Source: Whitmania pigra
Lineage: Eukaryota; Annelida; Clitellata; Hirudinida; Haemopidae
Direction: 5' to 3'
DNA length: 64,000 nucleotides
Assembly (NCBI GenBank): GCA_021613335.1
Contig: JAJTWR010000251.1
Location: 1,432,501-1,496,500, forward strand
Every line of letters starts with the position of its first letter. The first letter of the stretch is position 1. Under the pieces are notes generated by a model. It did no database searches and was not told the origin of the DNA. It was given only the letters and a program-made list of their open reading frames with translations. Below, in pieces: positions 25,933 through 39,209 of this stretch. The position numbers and the translations under genes were made by a program.

Positions 25933-28900
25933 TCAAAATATTCCGCTCCGGTTCAGTTGGTTCAAGTTGCGCTTCTTCAATCTGGGTCCCAAAGACACCC
26001 TCAGACGCCTCCAGAACTCGTATCTCCTGTCGAGCGTATCCAATATTGGATATTTACTGATTAGTGATTATTATTATTAGATAGTAGTTATATATTTAGA
26101 TATTTGCTACTAATTTGTAATTATAGAGAATAAAAACATTAATGTCAATAAAAATGATATTCTGGCTTAACTTAGTCGAATTGCATAAACTAATTATAAA
26201 ATAATTACTTGGTTAAATAAGCAACAACGATGATGATGGTTAGCCAATCAGTCATTCTTTTCAATTCACCTGTAATCATCGTACTGGAACCATTCCAGGT
26301 ACGTGTAGTATTTTGTCAGCCAGTCAAGGTTCTTCGTGGAGTCTTCCACTGGCTCCAGGAATATGGCTACGATAAGGTTTACACCCCTAACCAAGCTTTC
26401 CATCTTGGCCATTTCAAGCTCCAGTGAACACCATCTACTTTTTAAGAAGTTCTTGGATATGACGAGAATGATTCTCCTGCAATTAATAAGTTAATTCAAT
26501 TCGAATGTTGGACAAATGCACAAAGGGCTCAAGAACTTGATAAACTTCGAAAAATTAGCAATATAATGACACAGACATTATCATGATAAACAATGGAAAA
26601 AATGAAACCTGCTGTTCTCAATGGCCATGAGAATGTTGGTTTCGATTTCCTGGCCAGGCTCAAAATCCCTTTCGTGTATGCAGAGTTTGAGGTCATCCTT
26701 TAAGGAGTTTTCGGCGTTAGTGCCATTTTTTACTCTCGCCTTGCCCCTCGAATTTCGTGAGTTTGTGGTTTCAGTTTCGCCCTGGAGAAGGGGCAATTCC
26801 GGGCTATCGGAGGTGGAAGCCTCGTTATATTTTAGACTGAACTCTGGATTTTCCAAGTTTTCGAGGAGCTCCTGGAGTACCCAAGAGGTGTCGCTTTTGT
26901 CGTAGCAGACGAAAGCGTCGTAAAAGTAGTTGGCGTTCTTCGACCTAGTCGAAAGGTTCCGTTCCCTGCCAGTCTGAGCTTTCTTGAGAATGTAGTAGCG
27001 CACGTCCCAGCGATACCTGTAGAAGATGAAACCAACCAGAGAACAGATCATGCCCAGCCCCAAAAGACTTCCAACGATTTTAAGCGGCAGAGCGGCGTAG
27101 CAGAAGAGTTCGAGCTCCGTTGCTATGGAGGATGTATCTTTGAGACTGACTATCTTGTTGTAGTAGAGGCAGTCGAGTTTGTAGAAGTTGCGGATCTTGG
27201 TGGTGTTCGAGATGATCCAGTTGATGAAGCTCATCGTTTCGCAGCTGCACTGCATCGGATTTCCGATTAGGGAGACGACGAAGTTACCATATCCCTGCGT
27301 CCTGCTAATGAACGACAAAAGGACCTGCTGGTTTACGTCCAGTGATACGAAGAGGTTCTCGGAAAGGTCGAGTACTCTGGAAATGAAGCGATGAGCAGAA
27401 TGATGGAATGATTGACTGACGGATTGGTTGAAAGGTTGATTTATGGATTATGACTTATCTCACTTTGTGATTTGTTTAACTCATGAACGCTCGGAGGAAA
27501 TCTGCATTCGCATGAAATCTTTATAAAATATGCATTAATCTCATCTAACTATGCATATACTTGTGCAACTTAATTCAGGCCTCCTCTTGAAATAACACAT
27601 GTAATCAGAGCCACATGCCCCATCCCCAGCCTAACTCGCTTCAACCCAATTAACCAAGTCTTGTCCAATCAGTGACCAATCCTCACTTCAAATTGGGCAA
27701 TTTAGAGACGTCAAATTCCACGACCTGAAGAGAATTACGTGACAAATTGAGATTTTCCAATTTCGTGAGGTAACTGAAGATCTTCGCCGGAAGCCTTTTG
27801 ATTTTATTGTCCACCAGGTTGAGACGAGTTAGGTCCACGTACCTGTGAAAGACCAGCCCTTCTTCGTCCTTGGCCAATTGGTCAGAGAGGGAATTTCCCT
27901 GGAGGAAGAGCATACCTGCAAATTAATTGGTAATGCGGATTAATGGATGAATTGAGTTGAGTATGAATAGAAAAATATTATGATTTTTGGCAAAGTGGAA
28001 TCCACCTGTTATTCCTTTTAACAGCACTGCTAAAAGAGAAACAATCGCTAACAGCCTTTCATTATTATCTATCGATCTAGGAAAAGTTTATCAATTACAA
28101 AGTTTAGCCTAAACTTACTCAAGCAATTCTTAGTAGTCATCCTGTTTTATTGAGATCATGCATGATACAAACCTAGGGTCAGGTTCCTCGACAAACTGTA
28201 CTCGAGAAAATCAGGGGAAAGGCACTGCATGAGGTTAAAACTGAGGTCAATGGTGACCGGTTTGGTATTCTTAGGTCTGTCGATCATCAACTGTCCTCCG
28301 CAAAATATTATTCCGTTGTGCGTGAGTTGAACCTCTTCGACAGGACAATTACCGAGTACCAAAATGGTGGGAAGTGACTTTGTGTAGACGTTGAAAGCGC
28401 CGTTGAGCCTCAGAACTTTCAGGCTCCTAGGACAGGGAATGCACCAGCTAAAGGAATCCATATCACCTACTCCAGGATTGCGTGGAAACTTACAGGTGAT
28501 GTCCGTTTTTCCTATGCAGCCTGGATGTTCGTCAGTTTTCTGACGAGTCACCAAACGTCGTTTTAGACTTTCGTCACCATCAATGGCTAGTGCCTCATTT
28601 TCATCATCGTCAATGGCATGTGCTTCATTTTCCTCTTCGTCAATGACATGTTCTTTATTTTCGACGTCGTCATCCTTGTTGTCCTCGCTCGGTGTGTACC
28701 TCTTGGTTTGGTAACTAATGTTCAGTATCTCTAACTTGGCAAGTACGAAAAATTCGCTGACCAGAAAAAAAACGTTGCTCAGTCTGTTGTAGGAAATGTC
28801 AAAAATTTTGAGACTTTTCGGAGTGTCCTTGAATTTCCACCAGAGATGGAGGATTTCGTTCTTGCTCAGGCAGAGTTCACTCAGATTGGTCATATTCGAT

Positions 28901-29716
28901 ATGACCTGAAAAAACTCTTCGGTAACGTAAGCTGTCGGATTGCTCAACCCGATGAGGTACCGCAGTCTGAGCGACTTTATAGATCTCGAGACTCTCCTTA
29001 AGCAGGGTAAAATGTCGGTTATGTTCATTTTCTTGTTGTAGCTGAGATCAAGACTGTTGAGTTCCGTTAAAACAGAAAATGTTTCCGGGTGAATGTGGGC
29101 CATGTCACCCCAGTTTACCGTCACACTGACACACCTGCTGACATGAATGAAGGTTTCGGGTGTCAGGTTTGAGGCAAAATTTTTGAGAGTTATTTGCTTC
29201 AAGGCGATCATTTTGGAAAAACTTTCTCCTAGTTTTTCACCAGTTACTGTTCCATCGATTTCCAAGGTATGCAAGGTCGTCAGTGGCTCAAAAATGTTTT
29301 GGAAACCATTCTGGACTTTGAATATTTTCAGCGTATGCAGTACCTTCCCAATGGAGTTAAATATATCTGCCTGGGTTAACTCTAATCTTGGGTTGTTCTC
29401 AATTTCCAGAATCTCCAAGGTTTCGTTCAAATCACTGAAAACTTGGGATGAAATGGTTGTGAAAGAGTTTTTCCGAAATGCCATGTGTTTCAGCATGCGA
29501 CAGTTTTTAAACAGGCTTCCGTTGAATAGCTCGAAGCTACTGTCCACAACAGAGAGTTTGGTAACGTTTATTGGCAGTTCTTCAAGGAATATGGTCGAAT
29601 TCATTCCCTTACAGATCACCTCGCTGTGCTTAAACTTGCAAGGTGAATGTTTTGGCCACACAACATCTGAAATTAAATTTAATTTAATTTAAGTCAATGA
29701 CATGTTCTTCATTTAA

Positions 29717-29759
<43 letters not shown>

Positions 29760-30025
29760 TATTATTATTATTATTATTTTATTATTGTTAATTAATTATT
29801 GTTGTTGTTATACAATATCATGTGAGCAAACGCAATATCATGATCTTCTCCTGGCCATTTTTCTGTCGCTGATAACTCGATAATCCTAACATTATTCGTG
29901 AATGTAATCAATGTTTTTATAAAATCAAAAAACCTACCTTTTTTAAAGCATCCCTTTTGAGATTCAGTCACGTTGGCAAAGCTTGATAACGCTAATAACA
30001 AAACCAGTAAAGTTGTCAAACTCAT
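25933..30025 (-). CDS. Toll-like receptor (LRR-TM-TIR)
   Basis: Six exons, 30025-29938, 29666-28173, 27915-27687, 27376-26609, 26476-26285 and 26056-25933, give 964 aa. Exon 1 encodes a signal peptide (MSLTTLLVLLLALSSFA). A leucine-rich ectodomain follows, then one LRRCT cysteine cluster (NPMQCSCE), a transmembrane helix near residues 699-723 and a TIR domain with box 1 YDAFVCY (about 756), box 2 RDFEPG (about 840) and box 3 FW near 938. TIR box 3 lies in the small last exon; without it the protein would stop at DDYR. Two oddities: about 47 polar residues are inserted between boxes 1 and 2, and an acidic segment with three 10-residue repeats interrupts the ectodomain. The single cysteine cluster is the vertebrate-like form rather than the Drosophila Toll form. 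It is probably a membrane innate immune sensor; its ligand is unknown. Confidence 0.92.
28575..28664 (-). repeat. Coding 30-bp tandem repeat (3 copies) in the TLR ectodomain
   Basis: Three adjacent 30-bp units encode HVIDEEENEA, HAIDDDENEA and LAIDGDES-like decapeptides. The copies differ at few bases. Confidence 0.85.
29717..29812. repeat. (ATT)n microsatellite in TLR intron 1
   Basis: An ATT trinucleotide run, interrupted near 29760 and again beyond 29779, lies close to the acceptor of TLR exon 2. Confidence 0.9.
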
Positions 30026-31855
30026 CTTACCAAATTGCGGGTTTCCAACGGAGTTTTAAGTCATTTGAGAATGAAAGCTTCGTTTTCTGAAAGTTTTTTC
30101 CGAGAAGAGTACATCTTCAAACTCAGCCATAATTGCTACTCTATTCGGCAATCATTTTATTTCTTATAATAATGGCCAATGAGAACTAAACGACCGTTAA
30201 CTCTCCCTTGTCATTTCTCTCTCTTCGGTGCAATTAGAAGCCTTGCTGTTTGCAATTGTTAAAATGAAAATTGCAAGATGAACCTTCAGAAGAGAGAATA
30301 CTGTTTTTTTTTTAGTTCGTGGATTTATTAAACAAAATGGCATTAAATAGTTACAAAGCATCAAAATTACAATAACCACATTAACATAAATTTTGTTTAA
30401 TGAAATCCAGATCTATTACCGATTCTTCTGGCAAGCCTAATTTCATTTTTGATATGCAAAGGTAATGCACGTTCTAGACAAAAATCACTTATGTTCCTGT
30501 TTTCAAAATCTCGGTGAATCGTCTTTTGAATTAAGTCAAGCATAAATACATTTAATTCGAAATAAATGCCGATGCTATCTCAAGAAAGCAAGAAATTAAA
30601 AATTGATTCAAGAGAGCCATAATTATATAATTATAATTTAACATTCGATTTCTTGAAAAGCAAATCTATATTTAATATTATTAAATTATATTATATTTTC
30701 TTAAAATATTAATGTTACACAAAATGTACTTTATGCATTAACATCTCAACATAATTTATCACATACGAAAAGTTTCTATTGGCTGACGTAATGCGCCAGT
30801 CAAACGTCAAGCAGACGACTTAAACTGTTCGCCGCCATACACTCCTCAATACTATTTGGAACTTTCAACCTGTTTGTGCAATTTCATCTCTATTACTCAA
30901 GTCATGGGTTCGTTATAATACGTAATAAAATTATTACACGTATAATATAAAACTCAGTGCAAACAGAACTTGTAAATTCAACTTCAGAGCAGATGGGTAT
31001 CTGTTAACGACTGATTCCAAATAACAGGGCTTTTGCTATTGTTTTTTTCAGATGTGAATTAAAAACTCGTCGTTGAATGTTCTCGAATTTTATTCCCTGA
31101 AAATCAACTGTCTTCACGGAGAAAACAAGTATGCACAAAAACTCGTGGTCGAAAAGATTAAAAAGGAACAAAATATATTCAACAGCTATATATATCATCT
31201 ATAAGGACCTTCCAACACATCAAAAACCGTCCTATCGAATCGATGGGGGCAGCAACTTGTCTCGAGACTGGCACCATAAGATTCAAGTAACGGCCAAAAT
31301 TACAATGAAAAAAACGACAAATTAAATAGAACACACATCACTAAGCCTATGAATAAGTTTCAACAAGACAGATCAAACACGCCAGCACAATGCCACAAGG
31401 AGAGAACGTAGGACTCATATGAAGCGATAAATTAGAATTACTGAGACCTAAAGATGCTAATACTGTTCGGGCAGAATCACAACGATACAATTATGGAACT
31501 TCAATGGAATCATAAATGATGGAAAGAAGCATGAGCATTGTAGCAACGGAGCACCAGCAAAAATTGAATGCCGAGCAGCAATTTGCATATGGACTGTGAA
31601 CGTCCAAAAATTTTTGAGTCGACTATTTGAAATGGAGTTTATGCATAGACCACAGGAGTGGTGTTTAGTAAAAGTTTATGTACATTGAATTACAATAGAT
31701 GTTGCTTGATCATCATCATCATCATCCTTAATTGAGGTCAATCTGAGGTATACAGAGCCAAAACAAATAACTCAATATATTGGATGTATAAAACGAAAAA
31801 TATTCTAAAGTCTAAATAATGAGAATTGAATTTTTAAAAGACAATATCAGCTTGA
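30026..31855. other. TLR 5' flank and intergenic DNA
   Basis: No coding exon is recognisable on either strand. It includes the presumed TLR promoter and the 3' flank of the zinc-finger gene, with AT-rich DNA around 30600-30770. Confidence 0.5.
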
Positions 31856-34800
31856 TCACGTGGCACCATCTTGGTTAGGGTCCCTAGCAAGCTCAAAGTC
31901 CTCTCTCATTGGAGCGTCTTCGCAGGATCCTGCACAGTTTTCCTGGCTGGGATTGAGCCTTAGAGGTGAATTAGAGGGTGAGCTGAATGCCAAGGACATG
32001 TAAAACTTCTCTTTATTGCAAAGAATCTGCTGGAGGTAACTGGTGTAGCCGGAGCCTTCGCAGTACAATCCACACTCTCCGTTTTCTGCAGAACAATTTA
32101 GCCAGTCGACAACTTTATTCTCGTCCATGTTTGCCGGAGGCAACGTTTCGCACTGGTTTAAATAATATGGGGGACTGACCAAGGCTGACCAGGTGTCCTT
32201 CGCTTCAGGACTATTGGCGTCGAATGCTTTTGAAGGATTGGCAAAGAGAGGCGTCTGGTCAACCGTGTCTGAAATGTCGGAATAAACTGGACTGACACAA
32301 TTTGGTTTCTGATCGTCCGGTGCTGCCCGGTTCGCGTCCGACTCAGTTGTGGCTCGTGAGCTCATCTTAGGCACATTATCATCCTGAGAAATAGAGCCGC
32401 TCAAAAGTGGATCAAGGGTGGCCGACCTAGGGGCGCCATCGGCTGCAGCAGGTGACACTGGCATCAGTTCGAAGGAGTCGTTGACATCACAGAATTCAGT
32501 AGTAATGCTCGCCAGAGAATCCTCCGAGGAATGTTTTGAAACGTCATCGAATGGGGGTTCCTGCCTCTCTGGAATGGCGGGCGGCCGAAAGATCTCGGCC
32601 TCGACAGGCTGACCTTCTAGGGCGGTCGAATGATCGTGAAGTTTGGAATCGGGTGAGGTTTTAGACATGGAAAGAAGGGACATGGTAAGGGCAGCTGAAA
32701 TGGAGTGAGGATAGTGGTCCAACCACGAGGGCATCCCGACCGATGGCGAGGCAGCCGAAGAGGGATCAGCCGCCTTCCATTCTGGCGACCGAGAAAGCTT
32801 TTCTGTAACTCGAGGGCACGTCATAAAGTGAGCCGTAGGACTTGAAGAAATTGATGCAAACCCTGAAGAAGTGCAGACAGTATCACAATTTGATGATTCT
32901 TGTTTTGCTTTTAGGTAGAGTTTTCTGGAATTATTATCACTTCCATCTGCAAGAACTTGTACATCTTTGTGGCTTGTTGAGGGTTTTAGTGCTCTCCTTA
33001 TCACGAGCGAGGTCGGGTTTAAAGACGATGTATAAAACGTTCCGCTGGCTGTAAAAATGGAATTATCGGTGGTGACTTTTGTGCTTTCATCATCGCTTAT
33101 GTCTTCGAGCTGAGGATGATCGATCTGAGCGAGATCACAACGTTCTGAAGCATAGTTTGAAAAATAACTGCCATCGAAAGCAGATGCCATAGAGGTGGCC
33201 GAGGAAAGGTGAACGCCGTCTTCGGATGATCGGCTGAATTTTCGTTTGCGTCGAGAGCTCTCAGACTTCTCTGCAGCCTGACGATCCTCCAAAATTTGAG
33301 AAACGGAATTTACTTGCTGGTGAATAACATATGGCGGGTGTTTCACGAAGTCTCCCAACCGGTGGCCATTGGAATGGTGCTGCCTCGGAATGTATTCTCT
33401 CTCATGACCTTCAATCATACCTGCTGGGATGCAGTGGGCGTGGCTGATGTGGTACCCCCTGGCAACCTCGTTGATAAACTTTTTGCCACATCCTTTGTGA
33501 GGGCAGAGCAGGTATTGGTTAAGATCGACAGAACTTTCGTCCTCATTGTTGGACTGAGAGTCGACTTCTGAGCAATTCCTACTCGAGTTGAGACCAAGTT
33601 TTGCCCTGTGCCTCGGATTTTTGCCCTTCTTCTGCCACCCGTCAACATATCGGAATTCCCTTGGTTTCTTGCACTTTCGCTTGTACCGGGATCCGGGGCA
33701 GGAGGCAAAGACCCTCGATCTTGAGAGGATTAATTATTTTATGTTGTTAAATAGTCTCGATGATTATTGCTTGTTAGATATTAAATTAATGCTTATTAAA
33801 TATTAAAAGTTAAATACATGTCCTTCAGCATCTGTCACATGAAAGTCACTTTCAAAATAAAAGCAATCTTGCAATTTAACCATTTTAATATTTAAACTTT
33901 ACAATGATCTTAATTTAAAAGCACCTAGGAATACTGATGTCAAAAAATTAAAATTAGCCAGGCACCCCCTTTGTAAAATGAATGGTTCAACTCAGTCACC
34001 CCTCAACTTACTTTGAAATGGACCAGTCATCACCTTGGCTAACCTCCATGAGCATGCCAACAAATGGCTTGTCCTTCCAAGTGGTTTTGAATAACAACAT
34101 GCCTGCCAAAAATAAAATAACTTATTATTTTATTTATTTATGTATTTTAACCCAATTATGATAATTGTTGACATTATTGCTTTTAAATCTGGTGGGAGTT
34201 TGAGCCCATGCTTAAAACGAGAGATTTAAAATGCCCATTCATAAAACATGCCATTGCCTCTTCTGAATGTGCCAAAGATCCTTCATTTCAATTCAATCCA
34301 ATTCAATGTGCATCATTTGCAAAAACAAATAAAACATAATAACATGATTACTAAACTAATATTTATTAGGCAAGTATAGTTTTACAATCTATAAAATCCA
34401 GTGAGAAACTGGGTGATATAATCATCATGAAAGCAATAATATTATAAATGGTGTATAACATCATTACCATATTGCAAGAATAAGCCACATCTAAGGTTAT
34501 GCAAATGAGTGTTGTTTCAATCATGTAATATGTTTGTCAACATAACAAAATTGTATCACAGGGTGATGATCACGTTGCATAAGCTCCATTGCATAATGAT
34601 TATTACATCAAGTGGGTGACATTAGCATTTCAAAATGCATTACAATTTTAAATATGCAATCTGCAAATGTGACAATTTTCCATTCAGATTCAACTTTGCC
34701 AAATTAAAAAGAATTAATTTTCTTTTTCAGAATTCTAACAATGCATCTTTAAAATATTTGAAAGTGTTTGGCTGGCCTTTGATTAAATCAATGTGAAGAA

Positions 34801-35587
34801 AAAGTGACAAGTAATGACAAAACTGAGCTGTGCCATAATATTACAGAGAATTAATGATTCTCACTGAAAGCCTCACTCAACAACACATGAACACAATCAA
34901 CCCGTAAGACCCATAAACAACCATTTCTTCAACCATCCTAACTTAAAATGATGGTTTAAAGGCAATAAGAAAAAATAACCGACCATTTTCTGAGGATTCT
35001 GACCACACCAGACCCGGAAGCTTAATGAGGGTACCTGGCTGACAAGGACCCAAAAGGCTGCCCTCTGTCGAACATCCGACAGATTTTTTGCCGCTAATTT
35101 TTCTCTGACAGATTTTGGCTTTAGAATCTGATGACCTTTCTTCTGTGGCTCTGCTTCGAGAGCTTCTCTTCCTGAGAGCCATTTTGTTTTCTTTGTCCGA
35201 AGACTTGTCGTTGGGCCTCTCGTCATAGGGCCTATGCTGTCCATTTTTTGGAGACGGGGGCTGAATCTCCTGAGAATCCAGCCTCGGCCTTTTTGACATG
35301 TGATTAAAGCAATCATAGGAATCGTAATCTTCTTCTTCGGTTTCCTCACTGTCATCGTAGACCTCCCCTTGCGAGCGGTTGTAATCCCTAGTGCCATTGC
35401 AGTCCGACCTCGAGGCTTTTGGCGAATCACCGGAATTGGTAAATCCATTGTGGAGGGAGAAAGAGGCAGAGCCATCTTTGAGTCGACTGATTTTGATCTT
35501 GAGGCGAGGTTCTGGACTCGACGAGTTGTAGTGATCGTGCTGTTCGTGACATCGGCTCGTTGTAGCAGCGCTGTGCTTCTCTAACAT
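31856..35587 (-). CDS. ZNF608/ZNF609-like (scribbler/brakeless-type) zinc-finger protein
   Basis: Three coding exons, 35587-34984, 34102-34012 and 33719-31856, give 852 aa. The conserved family block spans exons 1 to 3: GPCQPGT, then GLVW, TWKDKPFVG and DDWS, resembling the GPCEPGT...VW...TW...K.YVG...DW block I recall from human ZNF608/609. A single C2H2 finger follows (CPHKGCGKKF...HISHAH). The rest is Ser/Pro/Asp-rich and probably disordered, with an acidic patch (EETEEEDYD) and basic clusters. Family members are nuclear regulators; ZNF609 is linked to Integrator and cohesin loader. The ATG at 35587 lies just inside an exon whose acceptor (CTTTCTTACAG) implies an upstream non-coding exon near the divergent LARP6 start. 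The protein is shorter than vertebrate homologues. Confidence 0.8.
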
Positions 35588-36523
35588 GCTTCCTGTAAGA
35601 AAGATGGTCCATGAGAATGAAAATCTAGTAACTTTCAATGTTAATGAAAACTTCAGTTTGGATGTACATCACATTCACACTAAGACACCTAATAGAAGCA
35701 TTCCCTTGAGATGTGCAAACAGGCTTTTATAAAGAATTCTCGCAATTTTCTTTTTGCTACATTTGTAAAACTGCGGGAGGCATTAACGAAAGCGTGGTAG
35801 CAACACGTGATTGATATTGACAGATGGTTAAATACTGTGACAAAATAAAAGTTTTACTCCGTACTACAATACCTAGAAAATGTTTTGTAATGTGTCCAGA
35901 AAGTCACTAAACATGAACTAACACTGCTCTAGAATCTTGTAATTCAGCGGATTCGGCGCAACAGACTGTTTCAAACTTGGACAGCATCTAAATCCGCTCG
36001 ATTCGTGAATGACCTCACTCATTGCATCACAGTGCAATTAGATGATCCAAGTGCTTCTGCAATAAACTTCAATGGATGCAAAAACGGCACATTAGAAACT
36101 CTCGCAACATACTCCGTGCAAGGAAAACAAAGCACGGCGGTACACAATAAAACAACGCCGGCTACCTTGTTTATGATTCGTCTAAGTGCGAGTGTCTTCC
36201 AGTGTGTGCTTTTCACCAATTGTAATTTAGAATTAATTACTTTATATTTTTGAAGCTCCACAAAGTAAAAATCCGTTTAGAAAGTCAGCACTGGAATCTG
36301 CTTCACTTTTATTCGATGCTTGAGGTCGGAGGGGGACCGAATGCTAGAGTTATTTTGACGTTTAATGGCGATCGAGCGGGCTTGGAGTGCTTGCTTTTAG
36401 AAAGATTCAGCTCTTTCATAAAGAGTTAGTTAATTTTCTATACTTGAAAGTAGCCAGTTTGCCCATGTGAAAACAGCAAAAATCGTCTGAGGGTTTCGTA
36501 GTGCAGTGTCAAATCAGTTTTTG
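35588..36523. promoter_or_regulatory. Probable shared divergent promoter of the ZNF608/609-like gene and LARP6
   Basis: The two coding starts are 936 bp apart in head-to-head orientation. The interval must hold the 5' non-coding exon of the minus-strand gene and the 5' UTR of LARP6. No TATA box or other core element is clear. Confidence 0.45.
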
Positions 36524-39209
36524 ATGGATTTAACTCAAACAGAATTTGAGGCACCGATTGATACCAAGGCAGAAATGGTCAAAGTTTTGACAGATAATGA
36601 AGAAGATACTCGAGACGATGCGAAGAAGGCACCAGAAGTGCAAATTCCGGAAACTTTGGAAGATAGAGAGGTATATATATTCAATATTTGATTGACAATA
36701 TTTTAAAATAAGTATTTTTTAGTAAGGTTAATTTCAAGGCTTAAATTTAAATTTTGTTTTAGTACCTGTATATTAAAATAAATCCAACTTCTTCTAATTG
36801 CTTGGCTTAAGGAATTTTAACTAAATTAATTTAATGTAAGATTTTGAATTGATGCAAATGAACAGTGCTAATAATTTTAATGTGATCATTTCACATTTGG
36901 GTTGAGAGGATGTAACCATTACTTCTTAAACATAATAAACAAGAGAAATTGATGGCTGTCCAATAGAAGTGTGAGCTGGGTCGTCATCTGGCTAACATGA
37001 GGGTTCAGGCCCTAAGAAACGAGGAGTACTTCAGCAGTTCTGGATTATCCTCGAGTGCCTACACCACTGAGGATGATGATGATGTTGATCCAGAGACAAG
37101 GGACAGCCACCTGGGGGAGTTTGCACCTCCCAGTCCTGAGCTGACTCAGAAGATAATAAAGCAGGTTTGGTAATTCATTACAAAAATTTCATAAATAATT
37201 GGATTTAGTGTGAGTATTCCTTTTGGTAATCCTCGAAGCTGGGGTGGTAGGTGGATCAATGGAGTCAGACTTGTAAAAAGCAGAATTTTATTTCTGCTGT
37301 TTCTTTTTCGCTTGTTATTGCTTTAGTTTTTCTTTAGTAATTGTCTTTTTCTTTTTGGCCATATTAGAGGCACCTTTAAAGCGACTTTTGACCAAATTTT
37401 TTGATATAAATCAATTTAATATTTGTATAGGTAGAAGCCATGTTCTCGGACTCGTTCGTATACAGGGATGCTTTTATGATGAAACACATCAAGAGGGGAG
37501 CGGGTGGCTTTGTCAGCCTGCGTCTCATCACGAGCATCCGCAAGGTGAAGTCGCTCACTCAGGATTACAGGGTGGTGGCTCATGCCCTCAGGAACTCCAA
37601 GGAGCTGGAAGTCAATGAGGACAGCACTAAGGTCAGGAGGGCAAAACCGCTGCCAGAGACCTTTGATCCTGATGTTGCTCAGGTGAGTTGATGTTGGGGA
37701 TGATAGGATTAAAATTTTAAATCATATTTTGGTAACTGTGATGCTTCTTATGTTATAGTGTAATCGATGCACTGGTATCGAATGACTTTAGATATTTATA
37801 AAAGATAGGTAATAGATACCCCTATCCAGGAACCAAGGTGCTTCTGAAGCTATGCTTAAGGCATCATACAAATGAACTATTGTTATTATATTGTCACCAC
37901 CACATAATGACTCAAGTTAATAGAAGTTATGATATCATTATCAACAACACATGGTTTCCTTGAAAGGCCATCCTCCTGACTGGAATGCCAAAGGATGGAA
38001 CAATGCATGAAAAGGTGGACGAAGCAGTTGGTCTCATCTCGAGTCTCCTCAAGGTCAAGTACCCGGAGGAAAATCGAAGTGCTCTGAGTGGCATTCCCAG
38101 TGTTAGGTAGCTAGTCATTAATTATGTTAATGAGATTATAAGCAGCTGCTTTAAAAAAATTGGCCCCTGCCACTTCATCAGGATCATCAAAGAGGCCACC
38201 CATGTTCCAACTTCATACAAATCGGATTATTCGTCTCTGTTCAACTTTGACCTCGGCTTCTGCATCCTTCTTGATTTCTTTGGCTTCGAGAAGTTGGACA
38301 TTGTCAAGGTCAGGGATCTTCTCCGACCGTCAGGCTTGCCGAGGATGCCTGGAAAGCTAAACTCGTGGCCCATGTTCTGCCGAGCATCAAGGCTGATCCT
38401 TCCAGAAAGAAAAATCGCAGAGTAAAAGGGGTGCTACACACAGATGGAGATGCAGAAAAAGCTTCAAGGATTAAGAGGTTCATATGGAGGATGCACGTTT
38501 ATTGTTATCTTTATGCCTCGTTGATTGATCAAAATATAAAGACAAACAGAATGGCATTCCCTCAGGATACAACCTGAATTTTTGTTTTTGATTCATAATT
38601 TTGTTCAGAAATATTAATAAAATAAAAAATATTGAGGATCTGGTTCCCTTTACCAACTCAGCTTTCCTCCTGCTAAGGCCAGACCATCCTTTTCTCCTCG
38701 AAGCCACAACCCCCACACCTCGTTGAGCAGAATGGAAGCTTCGGGAGGAAGTAACAATCGCTTGAACATTTCGTCCCCATGGTCCTCCCCAAGTTCGAGT
38801 CCACGGGGTAGCCCGTGCCTCAAGAGACGAGGAAAGCCGGGTCCGTCACCCTTGATGGGCAGCATGAATTCTTCGGGAGGCGAGAGTCCGGCCGGTAGCC
38901 CGTGGATGGCTAGGAAGTCGAGTGTTCAATCGGGTGATGATTATTTGTATAATTAGTCGCATCAAGTATTTTTTACTTACAATTTTTTATTTTTTACCTA
39001 TGGTGCCAAAGCAAATTAATGTGCTAAAGCTTTTTTTCTCTACAATCACAGGTTTAAGTCCAGCAGGTTCAAACCATTCAATTCTGAGGAGATTGGTTAA
39101 TCTCGATGCCGAAGGCAGAAACGCTCCCTGCCTTGTCTCCCTGACACGCCAGCCTAGAGGCCCGGACGAAGAAGGCAAAGGGTTCCAGCTGGTCAGAAAG
39201 TTGAGTTGA
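36524..39209 (+). CDS. LARP6: LARP6, La-related RNA-binding protein (apparent 1-nt frameshift)
   Basis: Seven exons: 36524-36670, 36967-37164, 37431-37682, 37967-38106, 38182-38477, 38662-38933, 39052-39209. The La module spans exons 2 to 3 (SDSFVYRDAFMMKHI, then FVSLRLITS and DYRVVAHAL). An RRM-like domain follows (PSVRIIKE, then YSSLF), then a basic stretch (SRKKNRR), a Ser/Pro-rich tail (SPWSSPSSSPRGSP) and the C-terminal motif LTRQPRGPDEEGKGF. This is LARP6 architecture (human 491 aa), an RNA-binding protein known for binding the collagen mRNA 5' stem-loop. Summed exon length is 1463 nt, one short of 488 codons. Frame and homology switch within exon 5 near 38304-38312, so one base seems missing there. 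The upstream frame would end early within exon 5. An assembly error is most likely; a real mutation is possible. Confidence 0.87.

Noticed and set aside
26266..26285. TLR stop codon right after LEWFQYDDYR
   Set aside because: A donor at TTCCA|GTACGA joins in phase to a further exon (26056-25933) encoding TIR box 3 FW, so this stop is intronic.
29147..29692. 181-codon plus-strand ORF
   Set aside because: Antisense shadow of the large LRR exon of the TLR gene.
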